The position numbers and the translations under genes were made by a program. Positions 49,722-58,502 of a stretch of 64,000 nt of DNA are shown here, piece by piece (within the stretch, counting starts at the first letter, position 1; the number at the start of each line of letters is the position of its first letter). Source of the DNA: OMIW01 sp044235645 (GTDB taxonomy: Bacteria; Bdellovibrionota_C; UBA2361; OMIW01). The notes beneath the pieces are model-generated. The model was not told where the DNA came from. It searched no databases and saw nothing but the letters and a program-made list of their open reading frames with translations. Location: NCBI GenBank assembly GCA_044235645.1, contig JBIIHQ010000002.1:186001-250000 (forward strand). The letters are read 5' to 3'.

Positions 49722-51803
49722 GTGGGCGGATCGGATTCCGCTTCTCTCACGCGTCAGCAAGATGCTGACATCCGAGATCTGAAGCGTTTCAATCATGGGG
49801 GGTGGAGTTTTTGGGGCACGCTAGCCCTGGTGATTGCTCTTATTCTCGTGGCCGGGGGGCTGCTGGTGGGAGCAAGGCCAGAGGGGACTCGTGGGATTCG
49901 TACGAACCCGTCTCTTCAGTCGGAGTGGGTAGTTGATTATCTTCAGCGTGAGCAGGCACTCTCTGATTTTCTTTGGAGATTTGGCATTCCTCCGGAGCGC
50001 TGGCTGTTCATCGCGGTCTCGGATGCAGTGCTGTCGAGTGGGTCAGGTTTGGCCTCAGATGAGGCGACGCTTTCCCAAGGACGGCTCATCACGCTTGCCT
50101 TTCATCGCGGTCTAACAAATCTCGTCTTTGTCCTTCTTATCTCGTGGCGAGCCTGGTTAGCTTTTATCCTTTGGAGTTGGGTGAAGAGGACTGCCGATCG
50201 GGGGGTACATCAGGGGGAGAATCTCCTCGGCCAGATGGGTAATGGACGACTGTTCTACTCGGGTGCCAGAGCGGGATTATTTCGAGTTGCGGACAATGGT
50301 GCGCCGGATCAGCAGGTTCGGGGCTTGGCATGTCCACCTTCAGCCTCTCACGATGTCATCCATAGCTCGCACCTTTATCAGGTGCTGGAACGACATGGGG
50401 CGATTAGCGAAACGAATGTGACTCTGATTGGGTACATTCTCGCGGACCCGCGTATCCCCGCATTCGCCTCTGGCATGAACGAGGATCGGGTCATTGAGCG
50501 GGTTTTTGAGGGATGCTCGTTGACTGATATAGCCGAGGTTGCGCTGGAGCGGGCTCTTTATCTTCACGGCCATTACCTCGATGACTCCTATGATGACGAC
50601 TCTTTCTACGAGACAAGCTCAGAGGAGGGGAGTGATGCGGGGGGTATATCAGTTGAGCGATATGCAGAGAGACTTCTCACTGGATATCACCGAGTTCTGA
50701 CGGATGCACAGCGAGACGCTCTGAAGCGATTCACATCGGCTCAAATAGCGACGATAGTGCTGGCTCTTGAGGCGGGCAAAGTCCTCGCTTATGCATTTGA
50801 AGGTGGGCGCTGGATCAGATCCTCCCCCTTCCCGGAGTTGGCCGCTCGTGCGGTGCTTCACTCGGTTGCGGCTTATGGTAAGGAACATTCTTTTTATGAG
50901 CGCGAAAGCATCAGACAGGCGTTGATTTACGGGTCTCGGTTTAGCCTCATGGGACCGATCAGGTTTCCTCTTACCATGAGTAGTCAGGCTCGGGCGGCTC
51001 GCCAGTGGGTTGAGCTTCTTCTTGCTGAGCCCCATCAGCTCGCCTCGACGATCGATGAAGTTGAGTTGGTGGGTATCGTAGCTGAGGTGCACGCTGAATG
51101 GTCGGCGAGACTCGCGGATGGACTGCAGCGGGGCGAATCGACGATATTTCAGGGGACATGTGTAGGCCCATCGGATGTCGTCTTTATGCCGGTATCAAAT
51201 CTTCTCACCCAGATGAGAGAGATTCTTCCCCGAGAGTGGATTGAGAGAATAGGAGAACTTGTCGGGCTCGTGAGTCAAAAACAACGGCTCGTCATGATGT
51301 CTGCGGAGCTGAATGCTGAGGGTGCAGAGGGCAAGAGCGTTCCTGCTTATCAGCGCATACTGCCCCCGTTGACCTTCGCTGAGCGGAAAACTTTGGTGGA
51401 GCAGTTTGCCTTGAGTGAAGACGATGTCAGGGACTGGTGCGCTCTGCGAGTTGTGTTCAATGCACATGGATGGTTAGCTCGTCGGGTGGGAAATCGAAGC
51501 GTTCCCGAGTCATCGGTTATTTTCTGCGTCGTTAAGATAGAGCACGACCACTTCCCGGTGAACGAGAAGGGGCGGGCGGGATTAGAGGCAGTGGTTCCTT
51601 TGCGGGGTACCCGTTTGGAGGCTCGGCTGGGTCGCGGTTGGGTATCGCTTTTTCCCGAGGCGACAACAGCAAAGTTGGCTGACACAAAGGAGGATTTTAA
51701 ACTTTTTCTCGAGGGCAAGAAACGCTCTTCCTCGTCGGTCGGAGACGAGGCTGCTGAAACTGAGGATGATCTTCCCAATGATGGGGATGAGCGGAGGTTA
51801 TAA
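49722..51803 (+). CDS. large membrane protein paired with the coupling ATPase
   Basis: A 693-residue protein not firmly recognised. Two membrane segments are visible (WGTLALVIALILVAGGLLVGA, about residues 31-50, and LVFVLLISWRAWLAFILWSWV, about 133-155), then a long, probably cytosolic region with an acidic stretch (DDSYDDDSFYETSSEEGSD, near 287-305). The segment IATIVLALEAGKVLAYAFEGGRW..SSPFPELAARAVLHSVAAY recalls the DotM/TrbA partner of type IV coupling ATPases, and the gene lies directly before one; that similarity is weak. The GTG start follows AGAGGGG. Confidence 0.6.
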   Translation: MGGSDSASLTRQQDADIRDLKRFNHGGWSFWGTLALVIALILVAGGLLVGARPEGTRGIRTNPSLQSEWVVDYLQREQALSDFLWRFGIPPERWLFIAVSDAVLSSGSGLASDEATLSQGRLITLAFHRGLTNLVFVLLISWRAWLAFILWSWVKRTADRGVHQGENLLGQMGNGRLFYSGARAGLFRVADNGAPDQQVRGLACPPSASHDVIHSSHLYQVLERHGAISETNVTLIGYILADPRIPAFASGMNEDRVIERVFEGCSLTDIAEVALERALYLHGHYLDDSYDDDSFYETSSEEGSDAGGISVERYAERLLTGYHRVLTDAQRDALKRFTSAQIATIVLALEAGKVLAYAFEGGRWIRSSPFPELAARAVLHSVAAYGKEHSFYERESIRQALIYGSRFSLMGPIRFPLTMSSQARAARQWVELLLAEPHQLASTIDEVELVGIVAEVHAEWSARLADGLQRGESTIFQGTCVGPSDVVFMPVSNLLTQMREILPREWIERIGELVGLVSQKQRLVMMSAELNAEGAEGKSVPAYQRILPPLTFAERKTLVEQFALSEDDVRDWCALRVVFNAHGWLARRVGNRSVPESSVIFCVVKIEHDHFPVNEKGRAGLEAVVPLRGTRLEARLGRGWVSLFPEATTAKLADTKEDFKLFLEGKKRSSSSVGDEAAETEDDLPNDGDERRL

Positions 51804-51806
51804 TCG

Positions 51807-54410
51807 ATGGCTCGAAGATACGCGAAACAGGACTTTCAGGAGCTTCGTCGCGAAGACCGTCGACATGCGGTTCATCGAAGCATGTGGGCTGCGGCTGCGA
51901 TGGGAGCGATTTGCTCTAGTCCCCTGGGGGATGCCCTTCCCCCTCACATGTTAGCGGCGCTGGGGCTGTTGCCGACACTGCTATTCGGGCAAACGGCAGG
52001 ATTGTTGGCCGAGTATGCAGGGATCGAGCGCGAGAGGAAGGAGGAGAGCAATCGGAGGCGGGGTAAGCAGGTTCTGGGGATGCCGCCTGAACGAGATGCG
52101 ATTGAGCGGCTTGTCAGCGATGCACAGGCGCGTGGCAAGAAGGTTGTGGATAGGTATTTGGTGGGTTTTGAGTTGGACACTGGTAAGCCGCTCTATGTTG
52201 ACGATGATGATATCATCACCCACGGTTGCGTGTTCGCGAAGACGGGCGTGGGAAAGACTCTCTGGCTTGAGTCGCTCATGCTCCAGCAGATGGCGCGTGG
52301 GAGGGCCAGTGGCTTTACCTTCATCGATGCAAAGCGAGATTCGGGTACCCTCGCGCATATAATTTTAATGGCACTTGTCACGGGCAGAATTGAGGATCTC
52401 ATCGTTATTGATCCGTTTGACCCAATTCATGCCTATAACTTTGTCATGACTAACCAACGAGCCGATGTTAAGGCGAGAAAGGTTCTTCGGGCGGGATTGC
52501 CGCCCACGAGCGATCAAAGCGCGACCAAACATTACGACCGACTTGCCGCAGATTCGATTTATCGAATTGTGCGGGCCTTGGAGAGTATGGGACTTGCGTG
52601 GTCCATACGCGATGTGGCGGTAGCGCTCTCGGCTTTTAACGTCGCGTATCCGCAACTGAGAAGTCTGCTCCATCGGATCGGAGCACGGCAGGCGATGGTA
52701 GAGTTGGGACATCTAGCGGCGAGTTATCGGGATTTGAAAGGGCAGCTCGATATGCGCAGGATAACCGATAATCTGAGAGGTATTGCTTCAGAGTTGCACT
52801 CAATTTCAGCTGGTGATGCGGGTTCGGTTTTTTGCTCTCGGTACACCGACCTCGTTCTGACTGATGCAATCCTGCGGGGTAAGATAATTTACTTCATGCT
52901 ACCCCGACTTGAGGAGGCGGAGAGTGCTGCGAGAATGGTCAAGGTGTTTCGCGAGGATCTCGAGGTTTCAATCGGAGAGATTACCTCGTCTCGAGTCTAT
53001 AATCTTGAGGATCCGCACCTTGTTATCATTGATGAGGGGTCGTCGACATTTGGGCCGACCTGGGCAAACCTCTTTGAGCTTGCCCGAAAGGGAAGATTTG
53101 CGCTTCTTTTCGGAGCGCAATCGACCGGTGGTCTGACGGATGCTTCGATAGGGCTGAGCGAGGCTTTTTATGAACGGGTCATGGCTAACGTAAACCTTAA
53201 AGTCATGATGAGAATCGGTGATAACCGAACCGCCATGGACATGACCGAGTGGATCGGTAAGGTTACGACGATGAAGAAGTCGATTGGGGCGGGAGTGACC
53301 ATGGGCAAGAGTCAAAACCTGTTCAAGGGCAATCTGGATTTCTCGACGAAGATGACTGGAAACGAATCCCAGAACATTTCCTTCTCTGAGGATGAGGAGG
53401 ATCTCGTAAGCTCTGAGGAGCTCAAGCACGAGATGGCGGCTGAGAAGGGGCTCGCTTGGTTCGATCTGGGGGATGGTCGACCGGTGAAGGGGCGGGCCTT
53501 TTGGTTCAATTCAGAACTACCGGAGACCTGGGAAGGACGAGAGTTCCTTCCTCAGCTCGAGCGATTCGATCAGGATGAGGTAGGGCTCGCTGATTGGGTT
53601 GACGAGCAAATTCTTGTCCGAGAGCAGCAAGAGTCCGCTTCGTCCGGCGCGGTGCAGCCACCTCCTCGGGGTATGGGTCAGCCTGGACGGCCGATGGGGC
53701 CTGGGGGAGGCGGAATTGAACGAGGGAGGGGTGGAACGGAGCTGCGTCGAGGAACTGCGAACTCCGAAGGCGCGCGCGGAGGTATGGTGCCCGGCAGGAC
53801 TCGGGGAGGTGCCCTCCCCTCCTTTTCAAAGCCGGTCATGAGAGCGGTCAAGAGTGGGATAAGCGAGGCCGGAGCTGATTCGGGTGCCGCGGAGGGGGGG
53901 AGTCCCGTCAGTGGAGATGACCGGGGGATAATGAAAAAATCGCAGCGGGTGGCGACGGCAAGCGCCGAAGCGCGGAGCAGCGAAGCTCCACAGCCGTCAT
54001 CTTCCGCGGGGCGCGGTGGAGGGGGCCAGCGGAAGCCTGAAAGGCAGTCGGGAGGCGTTGAAAAGGGACCCTCGGGGACGACTAAGGGAGGTCAAGGGGT
54101 ACCCCGTTCAGAGAAAACTGCCCCCCAACGGGAGGATGGTCAAAATCGGCCATCCCCGGAGCCTTTGGACTCAAAGGCCGGAAATGGGGCTCGCCAGCAA
54201 GCAAAGGTTGAATTGGGTGGGCGTCAAGGGGGTGATCGGGAGGTGGGCAAAAAAGGCCCAACTGATCCATCCGCAGACAAGGGCCTTAAAAAGGGACCAT
54301 CAGATGGACCGGAGGTCAAGAAAGGCGAATCAAATCAGACAGGGGGGGGGCGGGAGCGGTTTCGGATTCGACCGAGAACATCAGCACCGAAGGACGGGGG
54401 ACAAAGCTGA
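51807..54410 (+). CDS. type IV coupling ATPase (TraD/DotL/VirD4 class) with disordered tail
   Basis: An 867-residue protein, three bases after the previous stop. Two hydrophobic segments at about residues 25-70 anchor it. Walker A AKTGVGKT is near 144-151, IDAKRDSGTLAHI follows, then Walker B VIIDEGSSTFGPTWANLFELARKGRFALLFGAQSTGGL near 405-445. This architecture is that of coupling proteins that select substrates for type IV channels. After residue about 615 the chain is a Gly/Pro/Arg/Lys/Gln-rich, aperiodic tail of about 250 residues, longer than is usual. GGAGG lies nine bases before the ATG. Confidence 0.85.
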   Translation: MARRYAKQDFQELRREDRRHAVHRSMWAAAAMGAICSSPLGDALPPHMLAALGLLPTLLFGQTAGLLAEYAGIERERKEESNRRRGKQVLGMPPERDAIERLVSDAQARGKKVVDRYLVGFELDTGKPLYVDDDDIITHGCVFAKTGVGKTLWLESLMLQQMARGRASGFTFIDAKRDSGTLAHIILMALVTGRIEDLIVIDPFDPIHAYNFVMTNQRADVKARKVLRAGLPPTSDQSATKHYDRLAADSIYRIVRALESMGLAWSIRDVAVALSAFNVAYPQLRSLLHRIGARQAMVELGHLAASYRDLKGQLDMRRITDNLRGIASELHSISAGDAGSVFCSRYTDLVLTDAILRGKIIYFMLPRLEEAESAARMVKVFREDLEVSIGEITSSRVYNLEDPHLVIIDEGSSTFGPTWANLFELARKGRFALLFGAQSTGGLTDASIGLSEAFYERVMANVNLKVMMRIGDNRTAMDMTEWIGKVTTMKKSIGAGVTMGKSQNLFKGNLDFSTKMTGNESQNISFSEDEEDLVSSEELKHEMAAEKGLAWFDLGDGRPVKGRAFWFNSELPETWEGREFLPQLERFDQDEVGLADWVDEQILVREQQESASSGAVQPPPRGMGQPGRPMGPGGGGIERGRGGTELRRGTANSEGARGGMVPGRTRGGALPSFSKPVMRAVKSGISEAGADSGAAEGGSPVSGDDRGIMKKSQRVATASAEARSSEAPQPSSSAGRGGGGQRKPERQSGGVEKGPSGTTKGGQGVPRSEKTAPQREDGQNRPSPEPLDSKAGNGARQQAKVELGGRQGGDREVGKKGPTDPSADKGLKKGPSDGPEVKKGESNQTGGGRERFRIRPRTSAPKDGGQS

Positions 54411-54693
54411 GGGAGTCCAGAGAAAGACCACGTCAATGAGAGGTTCGGGGTGGTCAACCTTAACAAAAAGATGTGGGTCGTGGCTGGCGACGTTGAGAGC
54501 GGGTTCCCTTTTTAACAGGGGTCTCGTATAATTACGTGACGGTTTTATCGCGATGAATCGGTCGTTCATGAGGCTGAGGAGGGAAATTTGCCGATGGGGT
54601 TGTGAGCATTCCGGAGGAATGGAGATTTTGACATCGCGCGAAGCGAAACCGGGTGAGTAGTGCTGACTAAGAAATGGTAAAAGGGGAAGGTTT
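54411..54693. other. 283-bp gap with a candidate promoter
   Basis: This gap holds a perfect TATAAT at 54527-54532. The best-spaced -35 (TTCCCT, 54504-54509, 17 bases away) is poor. A 35-codon frame at 54553 (MNRSFMRLRRE...) has no support. The next gene begins at 54694 with AAGGGGAAGG upstream. Confidence 0.35.
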
Positions 54694-55176
54694 ATGTATA
54701 CCGGCGGGATCACGTTCTTCATCAATAAATCTTTTGGGCGGTTGCAATTAGTTCCCGAGGCGGAGGGGTTGAGGTTCTTTTATATTCCGATTGTTAATGG
54801 TATCGAGGATCCCCAGGCGCCGGGAGCGCTCAATCTCTGTATTCCCCTTGATGCGGTGGGCGGATTATGGGCGACGTGCCGTGCCTTTTTGTACGAATTT
54901 GAATCGCTTGATGAGAATGTTGTCTTGCAGGGAAACGAAGACGCAGGAGAATCGGACGCCCTCATCAAGCTTTATCGAGACAAGCCGACCGGTGCTCAGG
55001 GTCGGCTAAGTGGTGAAGAAACGTCTTGGCTACGCATTGTCACTGGACGAACCGAGGAGGAGCGACGACGTATCAAGCTTGGCCCCCGCGATCTTCTGTG
55101 CCTTGAACTTGCTTGTTCCACGGTCATGACGCTCGCGTGCCAACGAGGCTTACATCGCCCGGCCCTTCTCGAGTAA
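54694..55176 (+). CDS. hypothetical protein, 160 residues
   Basis: A soluble protein of unknown function, apparently real: AAGGGGAAGG ribosome site and balanced codon use. The N-terminal half alternates strands (GGITFFINKSFGRLQLVPEAEGLRFFYIPI), the middle has ALNLCIPLDAVGGLWATCRAFLYEF, and the C-terminal half is helical with RTEEERRRIKLGPRDLLCLELACSTVMTLACQR. Four Cys are present but do not form a metal-site pattern. It ends just before the bidirectional terminator. Confidence 0.6.
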   Translation: MYTGGITFFINKSFGRLQLVPEAEGLRFFYIPIVNGIEDPQAPGALNLCIPLDAVGGLWATCRAFLYEFESLDENVVLQGNEDAGESDALIKLYRDKPTGAQGRLSGEETSWLRIVTGRTEEERRRIKLGPRDLLCLELACSTVMTLACQRGLHRPALLE

Positions 55177-55223
55177 ATCACTAGATCGATGGTAGCACGG
55201 AGCGGTGCGTGTTCTGCTAGGTT

Positions 55224-55253
55224 CCTGAAAAACCCCTCGTTGGGTTTTTCAGG
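55224..55253. terminator. bidirectional Rho-independent terminator
   Basis: CCTGAAAAACCC (55224-55235), six-base loop, GGGTTTTTCAGG (55242-55253): a perfect 12-bp stem carrying an A5/T5 tract inside it. It lies between the convergent genes ending at 55176 and 55288, so it can serve both. Confidence 0.7.
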
Positions 55254-55287
55254 TGGCACCAAGATGGGCGGTCACGAGGAAGCGCCG

Positions 55288-55929
55288 TTACACCGAAACG
55301 ACTCCGCGAGCTATCGCGACCTTAACCAGTTCGGCGTTTGTTTTTACCGCAAGCTTCTTGAGGATGTTGCTGCGGTGAGTATCCACTGTCCGAGTGCTGA
55401 TACCCAACAATTTTCCTATTTGCCGATTGGCTCTCCCGTCTGCGAGCAGTCGCAGGACCTCGAGCTCTCGCTCTGAGAGAACTTCAAGAGGGTTCGGTGA
55501 GGCGACAACCGATCCACTGTTTTCAATGAAAGACTTGGTGATGCTCGGACTGAGGTAGGTATTTCCCTTGAGGACTGTGTCGATGGCGAACTCTATTTCG
55601 TGAACTTCTACATCCTTGGGGAGGTAGCCACGAGCCCCTGCTTGAATCGCCGCCTTGACATTTCGTGGTTGGCTGTCGGCAGAGAGGACAAGGGCAGGAA
55701 CCTTCCCAGACCGGCTCTCCGGCATTAGTTGGAGAGCCTCAACCCCCCCGAGCTCGGGCATCGCGACATCGAGAATGATCACGTCTGGGGTCTTATTCGC
55801 AAGGACTCGGAGAAGTTCCGCTCCCGTCGAAGCTTGCCCGATTACCTCGTACTTGCCCCGGGCCTCCAGCATTTCACAGAGGGCCTGACGGATTACAACG
55901 TGGTCATCAGCAACGATTAGTCTTATCAT
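55288..55929 (-). CDS. NarL/FixJ-type response regulator (LuxR family)
   Basis: A 213-residue cytoplasmic transcription factor. The receiver has IVADDHVVIRQ, the phospho-acceptor Asp in VIILDVAMPELGG and Lys in ARGYLPKDV. The C-terminal helix-turn-helix domain reads LSERELEVLRLLADGRANRQIGKLLGISTRTVDTHRSNIL. ATG 55929 has GAGGTG upstream; the frame is open to 56058 but adds nothing conserved. No kinase is adjacent, so the cognate sensor is unknown. Confidence 0.9.
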   Translation of the reverse strand: MIRLIVADDHVVIRQALCEMLEARGKYEVIGQASTGAELLRVLANKTPDVIILDVAMPELGGVEALQLMPESRSGKVPALVLSADSQPRNVKAAIQAGARGYLPKDVEVHEIEFAIDTVLKGNTYLSPSITKSFIENSGSVVASPNPLEVLSERELEVLRLLADGRANRQIGKLLGISTRTVDTHRSNILKKLAVKTNAELVKVAIARGVVSV

Positions 55930-56162
55930 ACCCACAGCACCTCGCAAAACGGGTCCATCCTGGAAAAGAGCGAACAGGGTCATCGAAGCCTGCGCAGGGA
56001 GGAGATACGGATGAGGCGAAGCACTCGTGTTGCGCACCGCCCACCCTCCCGCCTGCACGGGGAAGATCCTATCCGGCTGGCAGTGACCACTCGCGCAGAG
56101 ACATGTGTGGCGGGAACGGTTGAATGTTCTCGATTACTTGTCGGTCTGAGCGGAAGTTGAGA

Positions 56163-56177
56163 TTCTCATCCTGAGAA
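56163..56177. promoter_or_regulatory. TTCTCA-N3-TGAGAA dyad between regulator and TerB-like genes
   Basis: A six-base inverted repeat (TTCTCA 56163-56168, TGAGAA 56172-56177) in the 314-bp gap between the divergent NarL-type gene (start 55929) and the TerB-like gene (start 56244). It could be an operator for one or both. The rest of the gap has no gene. Confidence 0.35.
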
Positions 56178-56243
56178 CCACCCACCTAGCTTTCAGGAAG
56201 ACTAACGGCTCTTTTTTGAGATCACTTAAGAAAAGTTTCTAAT

Positions 56244-56693
56244 ATGGGTAATCATTTTTCGCTGCGATCTCTCTTATCAGATCTCTTCAGTCGTATCAGA
56301 GGAGGAGCTGAAGAGGGCGATGCAAGTCTTCTCTTTGATCAATTCGGGGATCGACTTACGGTATCGGCGCAGCGAGCCGTTATGACGTTATGTGCCGCGG
56401 TGGCTGTTGCGGATGGATTCCTTGGTCGGGCAGAATACCAAGAGATTTTAAACTTGATGGATAAGGAGTTGGGGGTCTCAGCCGAGGCTGCGGGATGTAT
56501 GTTGAGTGGGACGTTGAGTGACGCCTTTGGCGCCTCTATCGAGGAGGCTGCTACCCAACTTCGTTGTATGCTCGATGTCGATCAGATTTATCTTGTGATC
56601 GCCATGTTACGCGAGATAGCTCTTGCTGAGGATGGGATTGAGTCAAAAGAGCAGGAGGTGCTTAACCGAGTAAGGAAACTCCTCGAAGATTAG
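56244..56693 (+). CDS. TerB-like (tellurite-resistance/DjlA-type) helical protein
   Basis: A 149-residue protein. The paired acidic motifs VAVADGFLGRAEYQEI (about residues 52-68) and ALAEDGIESKEQEVL (about 128-143) are the two half-sites of the TerB metal-binding helical bundle. Such domains occur in envelope stress and tellurite operons and in DjlA. No ter genes are nearby. An AAGAAAAG lies upstream of the ATG. Its role here is unknown. Confidence 0.75.
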   Translation: MGNHFSLRSLLSDLFSRIRGGAEEGDASLLFDQFGDRLTVSAQRAVMTLCAAVAVADGFLGRAEYQEILNLMDKELGVSAEAAGCMLSGTLSDAFGASIEEAATQLRCMLDVDQIYLVIAMLREIALAEDGIESKEQEVLNRVRKLLED

Positions 56694-56799
56694 GCCGAGA
56701 GGGGATGGTGCACGGGTACCGCTTTGTAGCCATGCGTGGATCCGGGTTGAGTGATGCTAATGAGGCTAGCGGGTGCAATTCGACTGCGACGAGGAGGAG

Positions 56800-57357
56800 C
56801 TACAGATTCCTCCACGCATCAGGATCAAGGTTGAGGAGGCGCAGTGCCTCTATCAGCTCGGCAAGCTCATGGGGACCTCGAATGCCTTGAATGATAAGTT
56901 CGTTCCCCTCATTCGCCGCTGTGCCCAACTCAATCGAACCAAAGTTAAAAACACGGCCCCAAAACGACTGGTAAACGGTGATTCCTTTGATGTCGGCATA
57001 CCGAATTGAGGGATTCTTATAACAGAGAGATAATCGACCCTCTTCGCGATAGATATTGGTGCTGTCGAAGATGTAAGCGTTGTTAAATCGGAAATGAACG
57101 ATTGACAGGAAAAATCCTAGGGGAATGAGCCCTGCCCAGCGGATGACGTTGGGGGCGCAGCTGGCTGAACTATCCCCGCCACACAGTTTGACGGCGATAG
57201 TAAAGACGGCGGTGGTAGTAACGATAAGCCAAAAAAAAGATCCGACTCGGCCAAAGAGGCTGGGGAAGGTTCGCAGAACGAAGGGATTGCTCGGTGAGCG
57301 ACTGGTGACTTGCTCGGTTACCTTATCAACGGATGGATAAAACACGAAGAACTCCAA
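56800..57357 (-). CDS. membrane protein with a PH-like domain
   Basis: A 185-residue protein with two membrane segments (FFWLIVTTTAVFTIAV and WAGLIPLGFFLSIVHF) followed by a domain with ITVYQSFWGRVFNFGSIELGT...GIRGPHELAELI. That is the bacterial PH/bPH2 (YdbT-like) pattern of an IxVxQSxxxRxxxxGxIxL strand and a final P.EL...I helix. TTG is the apparent start. It is transcribed from the opposite strand to the TerB-like gene, convergent with it. Function unknown. Confidence 0.65.
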   Translation of the reverse strand: MEFFVFYPSVDKVTEQVTSRSPSNPFVLRTFPSLFGRVGSFFWLIVTTTAVFTIAVKLCGGDSSASCAPNVIRWAGLIPLGFFLSIVHFRFNNAYIFDSTNIYREEGRLSLCYKNPSIRYADIKGITVYQSFWGRVFNFGSIELGTAANEGNELIIQGIRGPHELAELIEALRLLNLDPDAWRNL

Positions 57358-57419
57358 TACTTGCTCGGAAGTTGATCACCAACAAAACGTGAGAATCATT
57401 TCGGATAAGGTGCCCATCT

Positions 57420-58487
57420 TCAAGAGATTTGAGCACCCTTTAGCCAATCTCGAGGATTGCGTAATGCCTCGATTAGTGAAGCTTCGCGAGAGCCTACCTG
57501 AGGCTCATACCCGTACGACCACTGCGCCCGGGGGGGGAGCGAAGCGAGAATGGATTCAGTCCTGCCACCTGTTTGTAACCCAAACTGGGTGCCTCTGTCA
57601 TGAAGAAGATTAAACTCAACATACCGTCCGCGACGAATTTCTTGAAAGAGGCGCTCACTGTCCCCCCATGGAATACCCTTTCTTTTCTCAACAATCGGAA
57701 TATAGCATCCAGCGAGCCCCCGTCCGAGAAGCTCGGTAAGACGAGCACCATCGAGGAGATCTTCTAAAGAATCTCGACCCACGTAATCGTAAAATATTCC
57801 ACCGATACCCCGCGCCTCCCTCCTATGGGGTAGGTAAAAGTATTCGTCACACCATTGTCTTAACGACTGATACCATCCGGATCGGGTCGTCTCACAAATG
57901 TCGTAGAGTCTTTGATGAAAGAGTTGAGCATCATCCTCAAATAGGTAGTAAGGGGTGAGATCTGCCCCTCCGCCGAACCATGTTTTGTCCCCTACTGTCA
58001 GAAGCCGAACATTGGCGTGCGTCGTGGGGATCATGGGGGACAGGGGATGAACGATGACGGATACCCCATCCGCCGAAAAGGGGGTTTCGTGAGGGGAGCC
58101 GATTAGCTTGTCGCTCATCGCAGGCGGTAGTAGGCCCCGTACCGAACTGAGAGCAACGACGGCATGTTCAAAAACGGTGCCCCCACTCAGAACCCGGGTG
58201 GTTCCATGGCCCTCAGTGATGACCTGCTCCTTCTCTCGAACCCACTGGTCTCGGGAGAATCGGCATTCGGGCTCGAACTGCTCTAATGCTTCGCAGTAAC
58301 ACGACTGGACCTCACGGAAGACCGACTGAAAGTAATTCCTCAGTTTTGAGTCGCCCGAGGCAACTAGTGGGGCGTAATCAGGGGAGACGTGCCCTTGGAG
58401 CCGTTCGGCTGTGTTGCCGAGAATAGCCTCCGGGGAGTCAGCGATAGGTGGCTCGGTAACCTCATGGTTGAGGGGGAAGCGCGCCAT
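57420..58487 (-). CDS. hemF: oxygen-dependent coproporphyrinogen III oxidase
   Basis: A 355-residue enzyme converting coproporphyrinogen III to protoporphyrinogen IX in haem synthesis. Diagnostic blocks: GVSVIVHPLSPMIPTTHANVR, WFGGGADLTPYY, HRREARGIGGIFYDY, CYIPIVEKRKG and FNLLHDRGTQFGLQTGGRTESIL. It has an N-terminal extension of about 50 residues compared with the minimal enzyme. ATG 58487 has AAGGA seven bases upstream. That ribosome site overlaps the sigma-54-like site pointing the other way. Confidence 0.95.
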   Translation of the reverse strand: MARFPLNHEVTEPPIADSPEAILGNTAERLQGHVSPDYAPLVASGDSKLRNYFQSVFREVQSCYCEALEQFEPECRFSRDQWVREKEQVITEGHGTTRVLSGGTVFEHAVVALSSVRGLLPPAMSDKLIGSPHETPFSADGVSVIVHPLSPMIPTTHANVRLLTVGDKTWFGGGADLTPYYLFEDDAQLFHQRLYDICETTRSGWYQSLRQWCDEYFYLPHRREARGIGGIFYDYVGRDSLEDLLDGARLTELLGRGLAGCYIPIVEKRKGIPWGDSERLFQEIRRGRYVEFNLLHDRGTQFGLQTGGRTESILASLPPRAQWSYGYEPQVGSREASLIEALRNPRDWLKGAQIS

Positions 58488-58502
58488 GGCAAGGTCCTTG
58501 CA
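58487..58502 (+). promoter_or_regulatory. candidate sigma-54 promoter for the flagellar operon
   Basis: TGGCAAGGTCCTTGCA matches the sigma-54 -24/-12 pattern TGGCAC-N5-TTGCA, with GG and GC ten bases apart. Transcription would start near 58513 and reach the flagellar genes after a leader of about 240 bases. The sequence is also nearly palindromic (GCAAGG-T-CCTTGC), so an operator is possible. The hemF ribosome site lies inside the same bases. Confidence 0.5.
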
